NCBI GenBank assembly: GCA_963702565.1
Contig: CAVPDE010000018.1
Coordinates: forward strand, 1 to 64,000
Source: CAVPDE01 sp963702565
GTDB lineage: Bacteria; Desulfobacterota; DSM-4660; Desulfatiglandales; HGW-15
Length of the DNA stretch: 64,000 bases
Direction: 5' to 3'
A model generated the notes under the pieces. The model was not told the DNA's origin. It did no database searches and was given only the letters and a program-made list of their open reading frames with translations. The position numbers were made by a program, and so were the translations under genes. Below, piece after piece: positions 42,306-50,616 of the stretch (position 1 is the first letter of the stretch; each line of letters opens with the position of its first letter).

Positions 42306-43142
42306 CTATTTCTCTTTGCCCTTTCTGACCAGGGTCCTCTTTTCCTCAGGGATAGGGGGCGGAACAGGCTCGCCCGAAATCTTCTTCACCGATTCAAACC
42401 GAGGGGGGCAAACTTCAAAACACGTTCCGCACTTGATGCATTTATCCTGGTCAATCACGTGGATCCGGTTTTTGCCGCCTATGATCGCCTCTGCCGGGCA
42501 TCTCCTGAGGCAGGTCATGCAGGCCTGACACTTCTCCGGATCAATATAGTAGGAGACCATTTCACTGAAGAGCCTGTCGATCTCCTCTTTCGTGAAGAGT
42601 CCGGCGTATTCTTCCGGCGTCTTGAGGCGTGAGGCCAGTTTCTGCTGGTTCACCAGCTTAAAGTAGGGGACCAGCTTCGACATCTCCGCGAGCCTCGCCT
42701 TGAGCTCCTGCCGGTCGATTCCTTCGGCCTCCCCCAGCGGACCGAGAGATTTCACCTTCTTGACAAAACTGTTGACGTCTTCCACAAAAAGGTTGGCTTC
42801 AGCGCCGGACATGAAGTCGATCTTCAATCGTTCCGGGTTGAGCCCGATGTGTTCCATGATTCTTTTCAACAGAAGCACCATGTTCAGGGCATGGTAGTTT
42901 CCGTGAGTCACATAATTGCATTCATTCAAGCGGCAGCCGCCGATAAACACGCCGTCCATTCCGTTGGAGAAGGCTCTGAGGACAAAGGCCATGTCCACCC
43001 GACCGGAACACATGACGCGGATCAGCCTCATTTCAGTCGTGTATTGTAGTCTGGAAACTCCAGCTAGGTCAGCAGCCCCGTAGGCTCACCAATGGCATAC
43101 AAACCCCAACACTCTCGGTTTGAATTTGGGTCCTGCACTCAT
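42306..43142 (-). CDS. bamF: BamF: MvhD-domain/ferredoxin selenoprotein of class II benzoyl-CoA reductase
   Basis: 278 residues with a UGA read as selenocysteine at codon 19 (43088-43086). From ATG 43142 (GAGGTGAGAACGA upstream) it reads SAGPKFKPRVLGFVCHW-U-AYGAADLAGVSRLQY, then IRVMCSGRVDMAFVLRAF. The MvhD/FrhD family has CxWCxYxGADLAG at this site, so U replaces a conserved Cys. The frame from 43031 alone would lose the N-terminal third of the domain. The C-terminus carries two 4Fe-4S motifs (CQACMTCLRRCP, CIKCGTCFEVCP). The Geobacter BamF is also a selenoprotein. It links BamE to the electron donor. Short hairpin CUGGA-GUU-UCCAG follows the UGA by about 27 bases. Confidence 0.9.
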
Positions 43143-43382
43143 TCGTTCTCACCTCTTTGATCCGTGATCCCGGCTTTCTCATCGTCTTTTCCTAAGGCGG
43201 GCCCTTGGCCGCAACCAAAACCAAGTACGAAACCCGAATATCGAATGTCGAACAAGGAATTTCGAATGATGAAGTTAAATCTCGTCTTTTGTTTCCTTCG
43301 GCGTTCGGTATTCGTTATTCGATATTCTGCGGTTCGCTTTTGAACATCTACGCATCATGAACAGAAGTTTCAGTTTAACACT
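43143..43382. repeat. gap between bamE and bamF with short-word inverted repeat
   Basis: 43217-43272 (CGAATATCGAATGTCGAAC, AAGGAATTTCGAATGATGAAG) opposes 43297-43337 (CTTCGGCGTTCGGTATTCG, TTATTCGATATTCTGCGG). The arms are built of CGAAT/ATTCG words. It interrupts an otherwise tight operon and may attenuate bamF. Confidence 0.6.
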
Positions 43383-46300
43383 CTAAACATCCCCAACCGC
43401 CTTATCCATTTGCGGCAGGATCTCTTCCTTCGGAGCCATGGCATCGATAGCGCTGATGAGCTCCTCATCGGTATAGTGCTTCAGCTGGATCGCCCCTGTC
43501 GGACACTTGGTATTGCAAAGGCCATCTCCCTTACAGAGAACAGGATTGACCGTCGCCTTCTTCCCTTGTTTTGTGTCACGAAGGTCGAGGGCACCGTACG
43601 TGCAGGCGGAGACACAACCCCCGCACCCCATGCACCGGCTTTCATTCACCTGAGCCACGGAGCCTGAGGCGACGACCGTATCATGGGAGAGAAGCGTCAA
43701 CACCCGGCCCGCAGCCCCATAAGCCTGGTTGATCGTTTCCTGCATGAACTTGGGGTAGTGAGCCAGCCCGCACAGATAAACGCCGTCCGTACCAAACTCG
43801 ACCGGTCTCAGCTTGACATGGGCTTCTTTGAAAAAGCCGTCCGGGCTCAACGTGACCTTGAAGAGTCCTGCTATTTCTTTGGTTGCTGCGGAGGGAATGA
43901 CGGCGGCCGCCAAAGCGAGGATATCCGCGTCGATGACCAGCTTCTTCCCGAGAATATAATCCGTCGCGGTCACCTTCAGGACGGGCCGGCCTTCATCCGA
44001 CTCACCCGCTTCCACCACAGGGGGATCTTGCGGTTCGTAGCGAATGAACTTGACGTCTTTCTCGGACGCTTCCCGGTAAGAATCCTCTTTGAACCCATAG
44101 GTTCTCATATCCCTGAAGAGGATGGTGATGTCCATCTGGGGGTTCATCTCTTTCAGCTTCAAGGCGTTCTTTACAGACTGGCTGCAGCATATCCGGCTGC
44201 AGTAATCTCTGTCTTCATTTCTGCAGCCCACGCACTGGATCATCACGGCGCTCTTTGCATTAAGGATCTTCTCGTCTCCCTTGGAGAGCCGCTCCTCAAG
44301 ATCGAGGTGGGTCACAACCCTTTCATCCTGTCCATAAAGGAATTCGGTCGGCGTATAGAGGTCAGCCCCTATGGCCAGGACGGCTGCCCCATGTTTGATC
44401 TCGGCGACCCCTGTTTCAGACTTCACCGTGGTCACGAAGTTGCCGACATACCCCGTGGCCTGCGTGATGGTCGCATCATGATAGACATGGATGAGCTGGT
44501 GCCGGTAGACCTTTGCGATCAGATCACGCAAATAGGCCTGCACGTCCAGCCCGTCCAGGGTGGAATGAATTTTTCGCACGATCCCACCGAGCTCCTTAGC
44601 CTTTTCCACCAGGTGAACCTCATGTCCCTGGCTGGCTATGGAGAGCGCACAGTTCATGCCGGCTACCCCTCCACCCACCACCAGCGCCGCCTTGTTGACC
44701 GGCAGATCAAACTCCTGCAAGGGTTCCAAATGGCAGGCTCGGGCGACCGACATCCGGATGATGTCTTTTGCCTTCTCTGTGGCCTCTTCCTTTTCTCTGG
44801 AGTGGACCCAGGAGTTGTGCTCCCGGATATTGGCCATTTCGCAGAAATATTGATTGATCCCCGCTTCCCGAACCGTATCCCGGAAGAGGGGTTCCAGAGT
44901 CCTGGGCGAGCAGGCGGCGATCACCACCCGGTTCAACCCTTGTTCCTTTGTAATGTCCGTTATCTCTTTGGCGGAATTGGTGGCGCACGAAAAGAGCTGT
45001 TCCTGAGCGTACACCACATTGGGCAGGGTCTTGCAGTATTCTACTGTGTCAGGGACATTGACGATCCTTCCGATATTGGCCCCGCAATGACACACAAAGA
45101 CCCCTATCCTCGGCTCCTCTTTGGACACATCCCTTTCCGTCGCATACACTCTTTCTTTGGCAAGATTTCCTCGTCTGTAGTCAAGGAGCTGACCGATCTG
45201 GGAACCGGCTCCGCTCGCGCTGAAAACCGACTCCGGAATATCGATAGGCCCCTGGAAGCCTCCGCTCACATAGATCCCGGGCCTGTTGGTCACCATGGGA
45301 TTGACGGGATTGAGCTTGCAGAAGTCGTTCGTGTCGAGCTGGATGCCGAATTTTCCCGCTATCTCCTTCGCATCGGCAGGAGGGTTCAACCCGATGGAGA
45401 GGACCACCATGTCGAATTCTTCTTCTTTGACCCCGTTCGCGGGGGTGGAATAGCGTACGGTCACATTCTTGGTTTTAGGGTCTTCTCTCACGATGGAGGT
45501 GTAGCTTCGGATAAAGCGGACATCGGGAAGCTTCTCCGTCCTCTCGTAGTAGCGCTCGAAATCCTTCCCATAGGAACGGATGTCGTTGTGGAAGATGGTG
45601 CATTTTGCCCCGGCGTCATGATCCTTCGTCAAGATGACCTGTTTTTGGGTATAGGTGCAGCACACCGCGGAGCAGTAGCTGTTTTCGCCCGGAGTGACCC
45701 GTCTCGACCCGACGCATTGAATCCAGGCCACGTTGTGGGGATGCTTCATGTCGGAAGCCCGCAGGATCTCTCCTGCGTATGGCCCAGTGGAGCAGAGCAG
45801 CCGCTCGTAGTCCATGCTGGTGACCACGTTGGCAAATTCCCCGTAGTGGTATTCCTTCTTCGTCTTCGGATCAAAGGGCTCAAAGCCGGGAGCCAGAACG
45901 ATCGCACCGACGTTGATTTCTTTCTTCTCCGGAGTCTGTTTCAGATCGATCGCGTTGTTCTTGCAGACCCCTTCGCAAATACGGCATTTACCCTCTTTCA
46001 GATAAAGACAGCTTTCATCTATGTAAGTGATCAGTGGAATGGCCTGAGCGAAATAGACATGCACTGCTTTATTCTTCGATATCTCCTGATTGTATTGATC
46101 AGGGTATTTGGCAGGGCAGTACTCCACACAGGTGGTACACCCCGTGCACTTGTCCTCCAGAATGTAGCGGGGTTTCTTGGTGAGGGTGACCCTGAAGTCT
46201 CCCACTTCCCCTTCGACTCGATCCACTTCTGTGTACGTCAGGACCTCTATGTTCGGATGCCGGCCGACCTCGACCAGTTTCGGTGCGAGGATTCACATAG

Positions 46301-46508
46301 AGCAGTCATTGGTGGGAAAGGTCTTGTCCAGCTGCGCCATGTGGCCGCCGATGCTCGGGGCCTTTTCAACCAGGTACACCTTGAAACCGGCCGTCGCGAG
46401 ATCAAGCGAGGCTTGAATGCCGCTGATCCCCCCGCCCACAACCATGACGTCCCCGTACGGACTGTCCTCTAAACTCTTGGCAACCTGTTCCACTTGTTCT
46501 TTTTCCAC
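43383..46508 (-). CDS. bamE: BamE: HdrA-like flavo-iron-sulfur selenoprotein
   Basis: 1041 residues when UGA at 46295-46293 is read as selenocysteine 72. The segment is TNDCSM-U-ILAPKLVEVGRHP, exactly the HdrA motif with U for its Cys. Without read-through the gene would split into 71 and 947 residues. The N-terminal FAD site is MVVGGGISGIQASLDLATAG and the first ferredoxin motif CTGCTTCVEYCP. A second FAD module is AALVVGGGVAGMNCALSIAS. C-terminal clusters are CMGCGGCVSACTYGAL and CKGDGLCNTKCPTGAI. A hairpin CCUCG...CGAGG starts 3 bases after the UGA, as in bacterial SECIS elements. Established role: electron-bifurcating-type core of the Bam complex. It lies 32 bp after bamD. Confidence 0.93.
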
Positions 46509-46540
46509 TTCACTCCGCCTTTGTGCAATGTGATGTTTCT

Positions 46541-47692
46541 CTAAATCACTTCCTGGACGATCTCCGTGATGTCCTTGACCTCTATCTTCTCAGTGACATT
46601 CAGGGTCAACCTGCTGTCCTCAAACATGGTGATGCAGTAGGGGCAGGAAGTGACCAGCACCTCAGCCCCGACCCCAATCGCCTGTTCCATTCTGAGGTCG
46701 GAGAATCTCTCCCCTTTTTGAGTTTCCATCCACACCCTTCCGCCTCCCCCTCCGCAGCAGAGGCTGTCGATCCGCGACTCGGGCAATTCCGCCAGCTCCA
46801 GGCCGGGCACCTTCTTCAAAATCCCTCGAGGCTCCTCGAAGATGCCGTTGTGCCGGCCAAGGTAACAGGGATCGTGATAAGCCACTTTCTTCGCATATTC
46901 CTTGGTGAACTCGATCTTTCCCTGCTGGATCAGCTGGAACAACAGTTGGGTGATGTGAATCACCTCGAAGCTCACCCTGAAATCAGGATACTCGTTCTTG
47001 AAGGTGTGGAGGCAATGGGGCGAGGAAACCACGATCTTTTTCACCCCATGGTCGATGAAGGCTTTGATGTTATCCTTGGCCAGCTTCTTGAACAGAGCCT
47101 CATCGCCGGTCTTGCGGATGCTTTCTCCGCAGCAATTCTCCGCAGACCCCAGGATCCCGTAATCGACCCCGGCCTTATTGAGAATCGCGGCCGTGGCTTT
47201 CGCGATCTTCTTTGATCTCGGGTCATAGCATAGGTAGCAACCGGGAAAGTATAGGAACTCCATGCCCTCGGTGAAGGGGTTGACGGAAAGCCCTTCAGCC
47301 CAGGCAGCCCGCTTTTCCCTGTCTTCGCCGAAGGGGTTTCCTTGAGCGACGAGGCCTGCGTTCACCGTGCGAACCGGCTTGACCGGCTTGGGGAAAACGC
47401 CGTATTCCGTGGCCACCCTGCGCAAGGCCACACCGGAGTCGATCTGCTTGACATCCCTGGGGCACTGCTGGGGGCATCGGCCGCAGGTCGTACAACGCCA
47501 GATGTCTTCAGTTTCTATGTCCGTCAGACCGAAGGTGGCCTCCCGCACGATCTTGCGCATGCTGAAGGTCGTCACCTTGTTCCACGGGCAGACCACATCG
47601 CACAATCCGCACTGGAAGCACCGCTTGAAGGCGTCTCCACCGCTCGCTTTGATGACATCGATGATCTCTTTGTAGGGCGCTACCGTTTCCAC
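46541..47692 (-). CDS. bamD: BamD: HdrD-like CCG-domain iron-sulfur protein
   Basis: 383 residues. The N-terminal ferredoxin motifs are CFQCGLCDVVCP and CTTCGRCPQQCP. Two cysteine-rich CCG-type domains follow: FPGCYLCYDPRSKKI with SAENCCGESIRKTG, then HDPCYLGRHNGIFEEPRG with IDSLCCGGGGGRVWME. It resembles HdrD/GlcF-type heterodisulfide reductase subunits. In the class II benzoyl-CoA reductase operon it is the HdrB/C-like part of the electron chain between BamC and BamE. It lies 35 bp after bamC and 32 bp before bamE. Confidence 0.93.
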   Translation of the reverse strand: METVAPYKEIIDVIKASGGDAFKRCFQCGLCDVVCPWNKVTTFSMRKIVREATFGLTDIETEDIWRCTTCGRCPQQCPRDVKQIDSGVALRRVATEYGVFPKPVKPVRTVNAGLVAQGNPFGEDREKRAAWAEGLSVNPFTEGMEFLYFPGCYLCYDPRSKKIAKATAAILNKAGVDYGILGSAENCCGESIRKTGDEALFKKLAKDNIKAFIDHGVKKIVVSSPHCLHTFKNEYPDFRVSFEVIHITQLLFQLIQQGKIEFTKEYAKKVAYHDPCYLGRHNGIFEEPRGILKKVPGLELAELPESRIDSLCCGGGGGRVWMETQKGERFSDLRMEQAIGVGAEVLVTSCPYCITMFEDSRLTLNVTEKIEVKDITEIVQEVI

Positions 47693-47727
47693 TGTCTTCC
47701 TTTGTCCTTTTCTTTTGCCTTAAGGTT

Positions 47728-48276
47728 TCAGCCCTTCTTGGACAGGGACATTCGGGTAACGGTTTCCATGACCTTTTCCAACCCGTATTTGTCGATCATG
47801 GAATCCAGTCCGATCTCCACGTCCTCCTGCTTCACTTCTTCCTCGACTTCCTCTTCCCTTTCTTCGTAAACCAGGGCGTCATTCAAGCACCACTGGACAC
47901 ACAAGGGCTTCTCCTGTTTCGGGTCGTCTTCACACATGTCGCACTTGAGCGGGAGACCGGAATCCGGTTCTTTGAAGATGTCCCTGGACGGACAGGACGC
48001 CCTGCAGAAGCTGCACTCGTCGTATTCCTTACCGTCAATCACATATTTGTCTCTGCCCATGCATTCGGCTTTAGCATACTCGCCCGCGTACACAGGAACA
48101 TAGACGTCCTTGAGCGGTTCATGAATCACCCGAATGCGAGACCTCGCCGGATTGTTGCTGCTGTATTTCGGGGCAGCGTGGAAGGCGGAGCAGACGACCT
48201 CGCAGGCCCGGCAACCGTTGCACTTGTCAAGATCCACTTTTATCGTTTTGACGATTTTCTTTTTTTTCTCACCCAT
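47728..48276 (-). CDS. bamC: BamC: polyferredoxin subunit of class II benzoyl-CoA reductase
   Basis: 182 residues with several cysteine clusters: CNGCRACEVVCSAFHAAPKY, CSFCRASCPSRDIF, CDMCEDDPKQEKPLCVQWCL. This is the DMSO-reductase-type FeS subunit pattern with three [4Fe-4S] clusters. BamC forms the stable BamBC heterodimer, passing electrons to the tungsten subunit. The C-terminal 60 residues are highly acidic/charged. It starts 21 bp after bamB. Confidence 0.92.
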   Translation of the reverse strand: MGEKKKKIVKTIKVDLDKCNGCRACEVVCSAFHAAPKYSSNNPARSRIRVIHEPLKDVYVPVYAGEYAKAECMGRDKYVIDGKEYDECSFCRASCPSRDIFKEPDSGLPLKCDMCEDDPKQEKPLCVQWCLNDALVYEEREEEVEEEVKQEDVEIGLDSMIDKYGLEKVMETVTRMSLSKKG

Positions 48277-48297
48277 GACGGCTATCCCCTCTTCACC

Positions 48298-50307
48298 TTA
48301 TTTCTTCTTTGTTTCCGCCGAACTCTCCTTGGGGGGGGTGCCTCCGTTGTCTTTCAGGATGCCCCTCTTGATGAAGTCCTCGGCAACGTAATCCAACCCT
48401 AATTCGTTCAGATATTCTTTCGTGGGAATGCCTTCTTCATTCCACCCCTTGAACTTGTAGTAGCCATCCAGGAGCTGAGTCTCAAGCTCGGGAAATCGCT
48501 TCTTCCAATGGTCTTCCGGCGGCTTCTCATCCGCCCTCCTCAAGCCTCTTCTCACATTGATGGCTCTCACCAGATTCCGGTTTCTGTTGAAGATTTGCGT
48601 CAGTCCGTCCTCGTCCATATCCATCCCGGTCGCCGTAGAGATGAAGGCCGGCAAGTTGTGGATGTGGTAGGGAGGCTTCAGGGGAAAGGACGACAAACCG
48701 GCGCACAACCCGAGAGCGTCATCAATGTGGTGCATCTTTTCCTGCCAGTCGACAATCTCACAACAGGCATCCACCGGGGGCCAGAAGGGCATGGAGCGTT
48801 CCCCGCGGAATTCCCAATCCAGAACCCATTGCTTGAACTTGTCGCTGGGCGCCTGGACCCAGTCCTTCACAAAGGCTTCTCTCAGCTCCATGGTGGAAAA
48901 AGGCGCCTGGGGGAAATTGCCCTCGATTTGAGTGATGTTCATCTTTTCCCCGGTGGAATACATCAGGAAATAAATGGGATTGAGCATTCCCAGCTTGAGA
49001 GGGAGCTGCTCATGTTTCTTGATGAGATTGTGCGCATAGGCTTCCGCGCCATTCCCGATCTGCTTGGCCGCCCAATAGGTGCCGTTGGCCAAAACATCTC
49101 CTATCCCTTCCCGCCGAACAATCCGGTCCAGCAACCAGTAAAATTTTCCCTCGTTATCGGACGGGCACCCGGCAAAGTCCGCATCCGACAAAATACCCGC
49201 TTCTTTAAGCTCAAAGCCGAAAGCCATGGCTTGCGGCATGGAGAATCCGTCCACTCCATACTCGGTAGCCCGTTGAGCGATCTTGAAACCGAAATCCAGA
49301 TCGTCAACAAAGGCCGCCATGGTGTAGGTGAGTTTCGTGAAGCATTTCATCATGTAGGTTGACACTCCGGGGGCGGAAATGATGGCTCCGCACTTCATCG
49401 GGCAGTTGTAGCAGCTGATAAGCCGCTTCCGCACGGACTCCAGACTCCCCTTCCACTTCTCTTCGATTTCCTTGGTCCAGAACTCTTTTCTCCGGGTGCG
49501 GGCATTTCCCCACATGAAATTTTCGGTGTGCCACTTCTCATCCACATGGGCCATCTCCTGCGGCGACCCAAGCCCTGCCAGGATGGGCATGACCTCTGGA
49601 ACGAGGTTGGGTGCCCGGACTTTGATGTACTGCAGCACCTCGTTGCAGAGTTGCATGAATTCAGCCGGCCGAGCAAGATTGACGTCCTTTGTTCCGCGAA
49701 CCGCTATGGCCTTTAACCCTTTGTCTCCCATGACGGCACCCAGGCCAAGCCGGCTGGCACTGGATCTGCCCTGCTCGATCGAAGCCATGTAGACCCTGTT
49801 TTCGCCGGCCAGGCCGATGGCCGCCACCTGAATTTTAGGATCCTTCAACTCCTGTTTAATCAGTTCTGCCGTTTCAACGGCGCCTTTGCCCCGGAGATGA
49901 GAGGCATCCCGTATTTCGACTTTGTCGTTGTTGATATACAGGTAAACCAGATTGGGGGACTTGCCGCGAAAGATCACTTTGTCATAACCGGCATACTTCA
50001 GTTCCGGTGCCAGAAAACCCCCCATCATGGAATAGCCCATGAACAAAGTCTGAGGGGAATAGGTGGAAATAATGGTCCGATTCGCACCGGGCGCCGGTGT
50101 GCCACACAAAAGACCGGTGGCAAAGATGAGCAAATTATCAGGGGAAAAGGGTTCAGCGTCAGCGGGAACCCTGTCCCACAAAATCTTGGCGTTAGTCCCC
50201 AGACCCCCAAGATGAAGCTCGGTCATTCTTGGGTCGGTCTGCACCCTCTCGATGTTTCCCCGGGTCAGATCAATTTCCAAATTAAACCCTGTCTCTGCAT
50301 ACCTCAT
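48298..50307 (-). CDS. bamB: BamB: tungsten-containing dearomatising subunit of class II benzoyl-CoA reductase
   Basis: 669 residues, close to the Geobacter BamB (about 650) throughout: MRYAETGFNLEIDLTRGN, LGGLGTNAKILWDRVPADAE, FATGLLCGTPAPGANRTIIS, GENRVYMASIEQGRSSASRL, EVMPILAGLGSPQEMAHVDE and KWHTENFMWGNARTRRKEFW. The [4Fe-4S] ligands are ISCYNCPMKC and the Cys in DALGLCAGLSSF. It reduces benzoyl-CoA to the cyclic 1,5-dienoyl-CoA without ATP hydrolysis at a tungsten bis-metallopterin site; cytoplasmic. AAGGGGT precedes the ATG. First gene of bamBCDEF. Confidence 0.95.
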   Translation of the reverse strand: MRYAETGFNLEIDLTRGNIERVQTDPRMTELHLGGLGTNAKILWDRVPADAEPFSPDNLLIFATGLLCGTPAPGANRTIISTYSPQTLFMGYSMMGGFLAPELKYAGYDKVIFRGKSPNLVYLYINNDKVEIRDASHLRGKGAVETAELIKQELKDPKIQVAAIGLAGENRVYMASIEQGRSSASRLGLGAVMGDKGLKAIAVRGTKDVNLARPAEFMQLCNEVLQYIKVRAPNLVPEVMPILAGLGSPQEMAHVDEKWHTENFMWGNARTRRKEFWTKEIEEKWKGSLESVRKRLISCYNCPMKCGAIISAPGVSTYMMKCFTKLTYTMAAFVDDLDFGFKIAQRATEYGVDGFSMPQAMAFGFELKEAGILSDADFAGCPSDNEGKFYWLLDRIVRREGIGDVLANGTYWAAKQIGNGAEAYAHNLIKKHEQLPLKLGMLNPIYFLMYSTGEKMNITQIEGNFPQAPFSTMELREAFVKDWVQAPSDKFKQWVLDWEFRGERSMPFWPPVDACCEIVDWQEKMHHIDDALGLCAGLSSFPLKPPYHIHNLPAFISTATGMDMDEDGLTQIFNRNRNLVRAINVRRGLRRADEKPPEDHWKKRFPELETQLLDGYYKFKGWNEEGIPTKEYLNELGLDYVAEDFIKRGILKDNGGTPPKESSAETKKK

Positions 50308-50616
50308 GTTATTACCCCTTACATGAAATCAATAAACGCTCCTGACGGTGGTCGTGGCCGTTTCAGCTCCACTCCACGGTCTCTTTGCCATACAGCTCCA
50401 GCTCGATCTTTCCGCTTTTCATACAGGAAGAAGGGGGCGTGAATTCGCTCGTGGTTTTTTTACCGCACTGCATTCCTTCTGCCTCCAAAAGCACCACCCC
50501 TTTGGAAGGAAAGCAACCATTTGATTTGACATCTGATTTGGATCGGTTTCTGGTTGCCGGTTTGCTAAATTGTAATTACAATCTAGCCATAATATAACTA
50601 CGTGTCAAGAGAAAAA
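50308..50616. other. leader of the bam operon
   Basis: A 310-bp gap between bamB and dsbD with an A/T-rich part at 50521-50610 holding a promoter and palindrome (separate entry). The remaining leader, about 265 nt, shows no ORF or clear RNA fold. Confidence 0.5.
50569..50608 (-). promoter_or_regulatory. bam operon promoter with overlapping 14-bp operator palindrome
   Basis: Minus strand: TTGACA (50608-50603), 17 bp, TAGATT (50585-50580; 4 of 6 to consensus). The perfect palindrome ATTGTAATTACAAT (50569-50582) overlaps the -10 box and the expected start point near 50572. That is the ideal site for a repressor responding to aromatic substrate; the regulator is not in the window. Confidence 0.6.

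Noticed and set aside
43031..43142. frameshift or truncation at the bamF N-terminus
   Set aside because: The frame is continuous apart from one UGA at a conserved Cys position, so read-through explains it better than damage.
43683..46472. 929-residue open frame on the plus strand opposite bamE
   Set aside because: It mirrors the bamE coding strand, has no recognisable domain, and is a by-product of GC-rich codon use. BamE has full family motifs.
46293..46508. 71-residue stand-alone protein ending at UGA
   Set aside because: It is the N-terminus of BamE; the UGA lies inside a conserved HdrA motif and the same frame continues.
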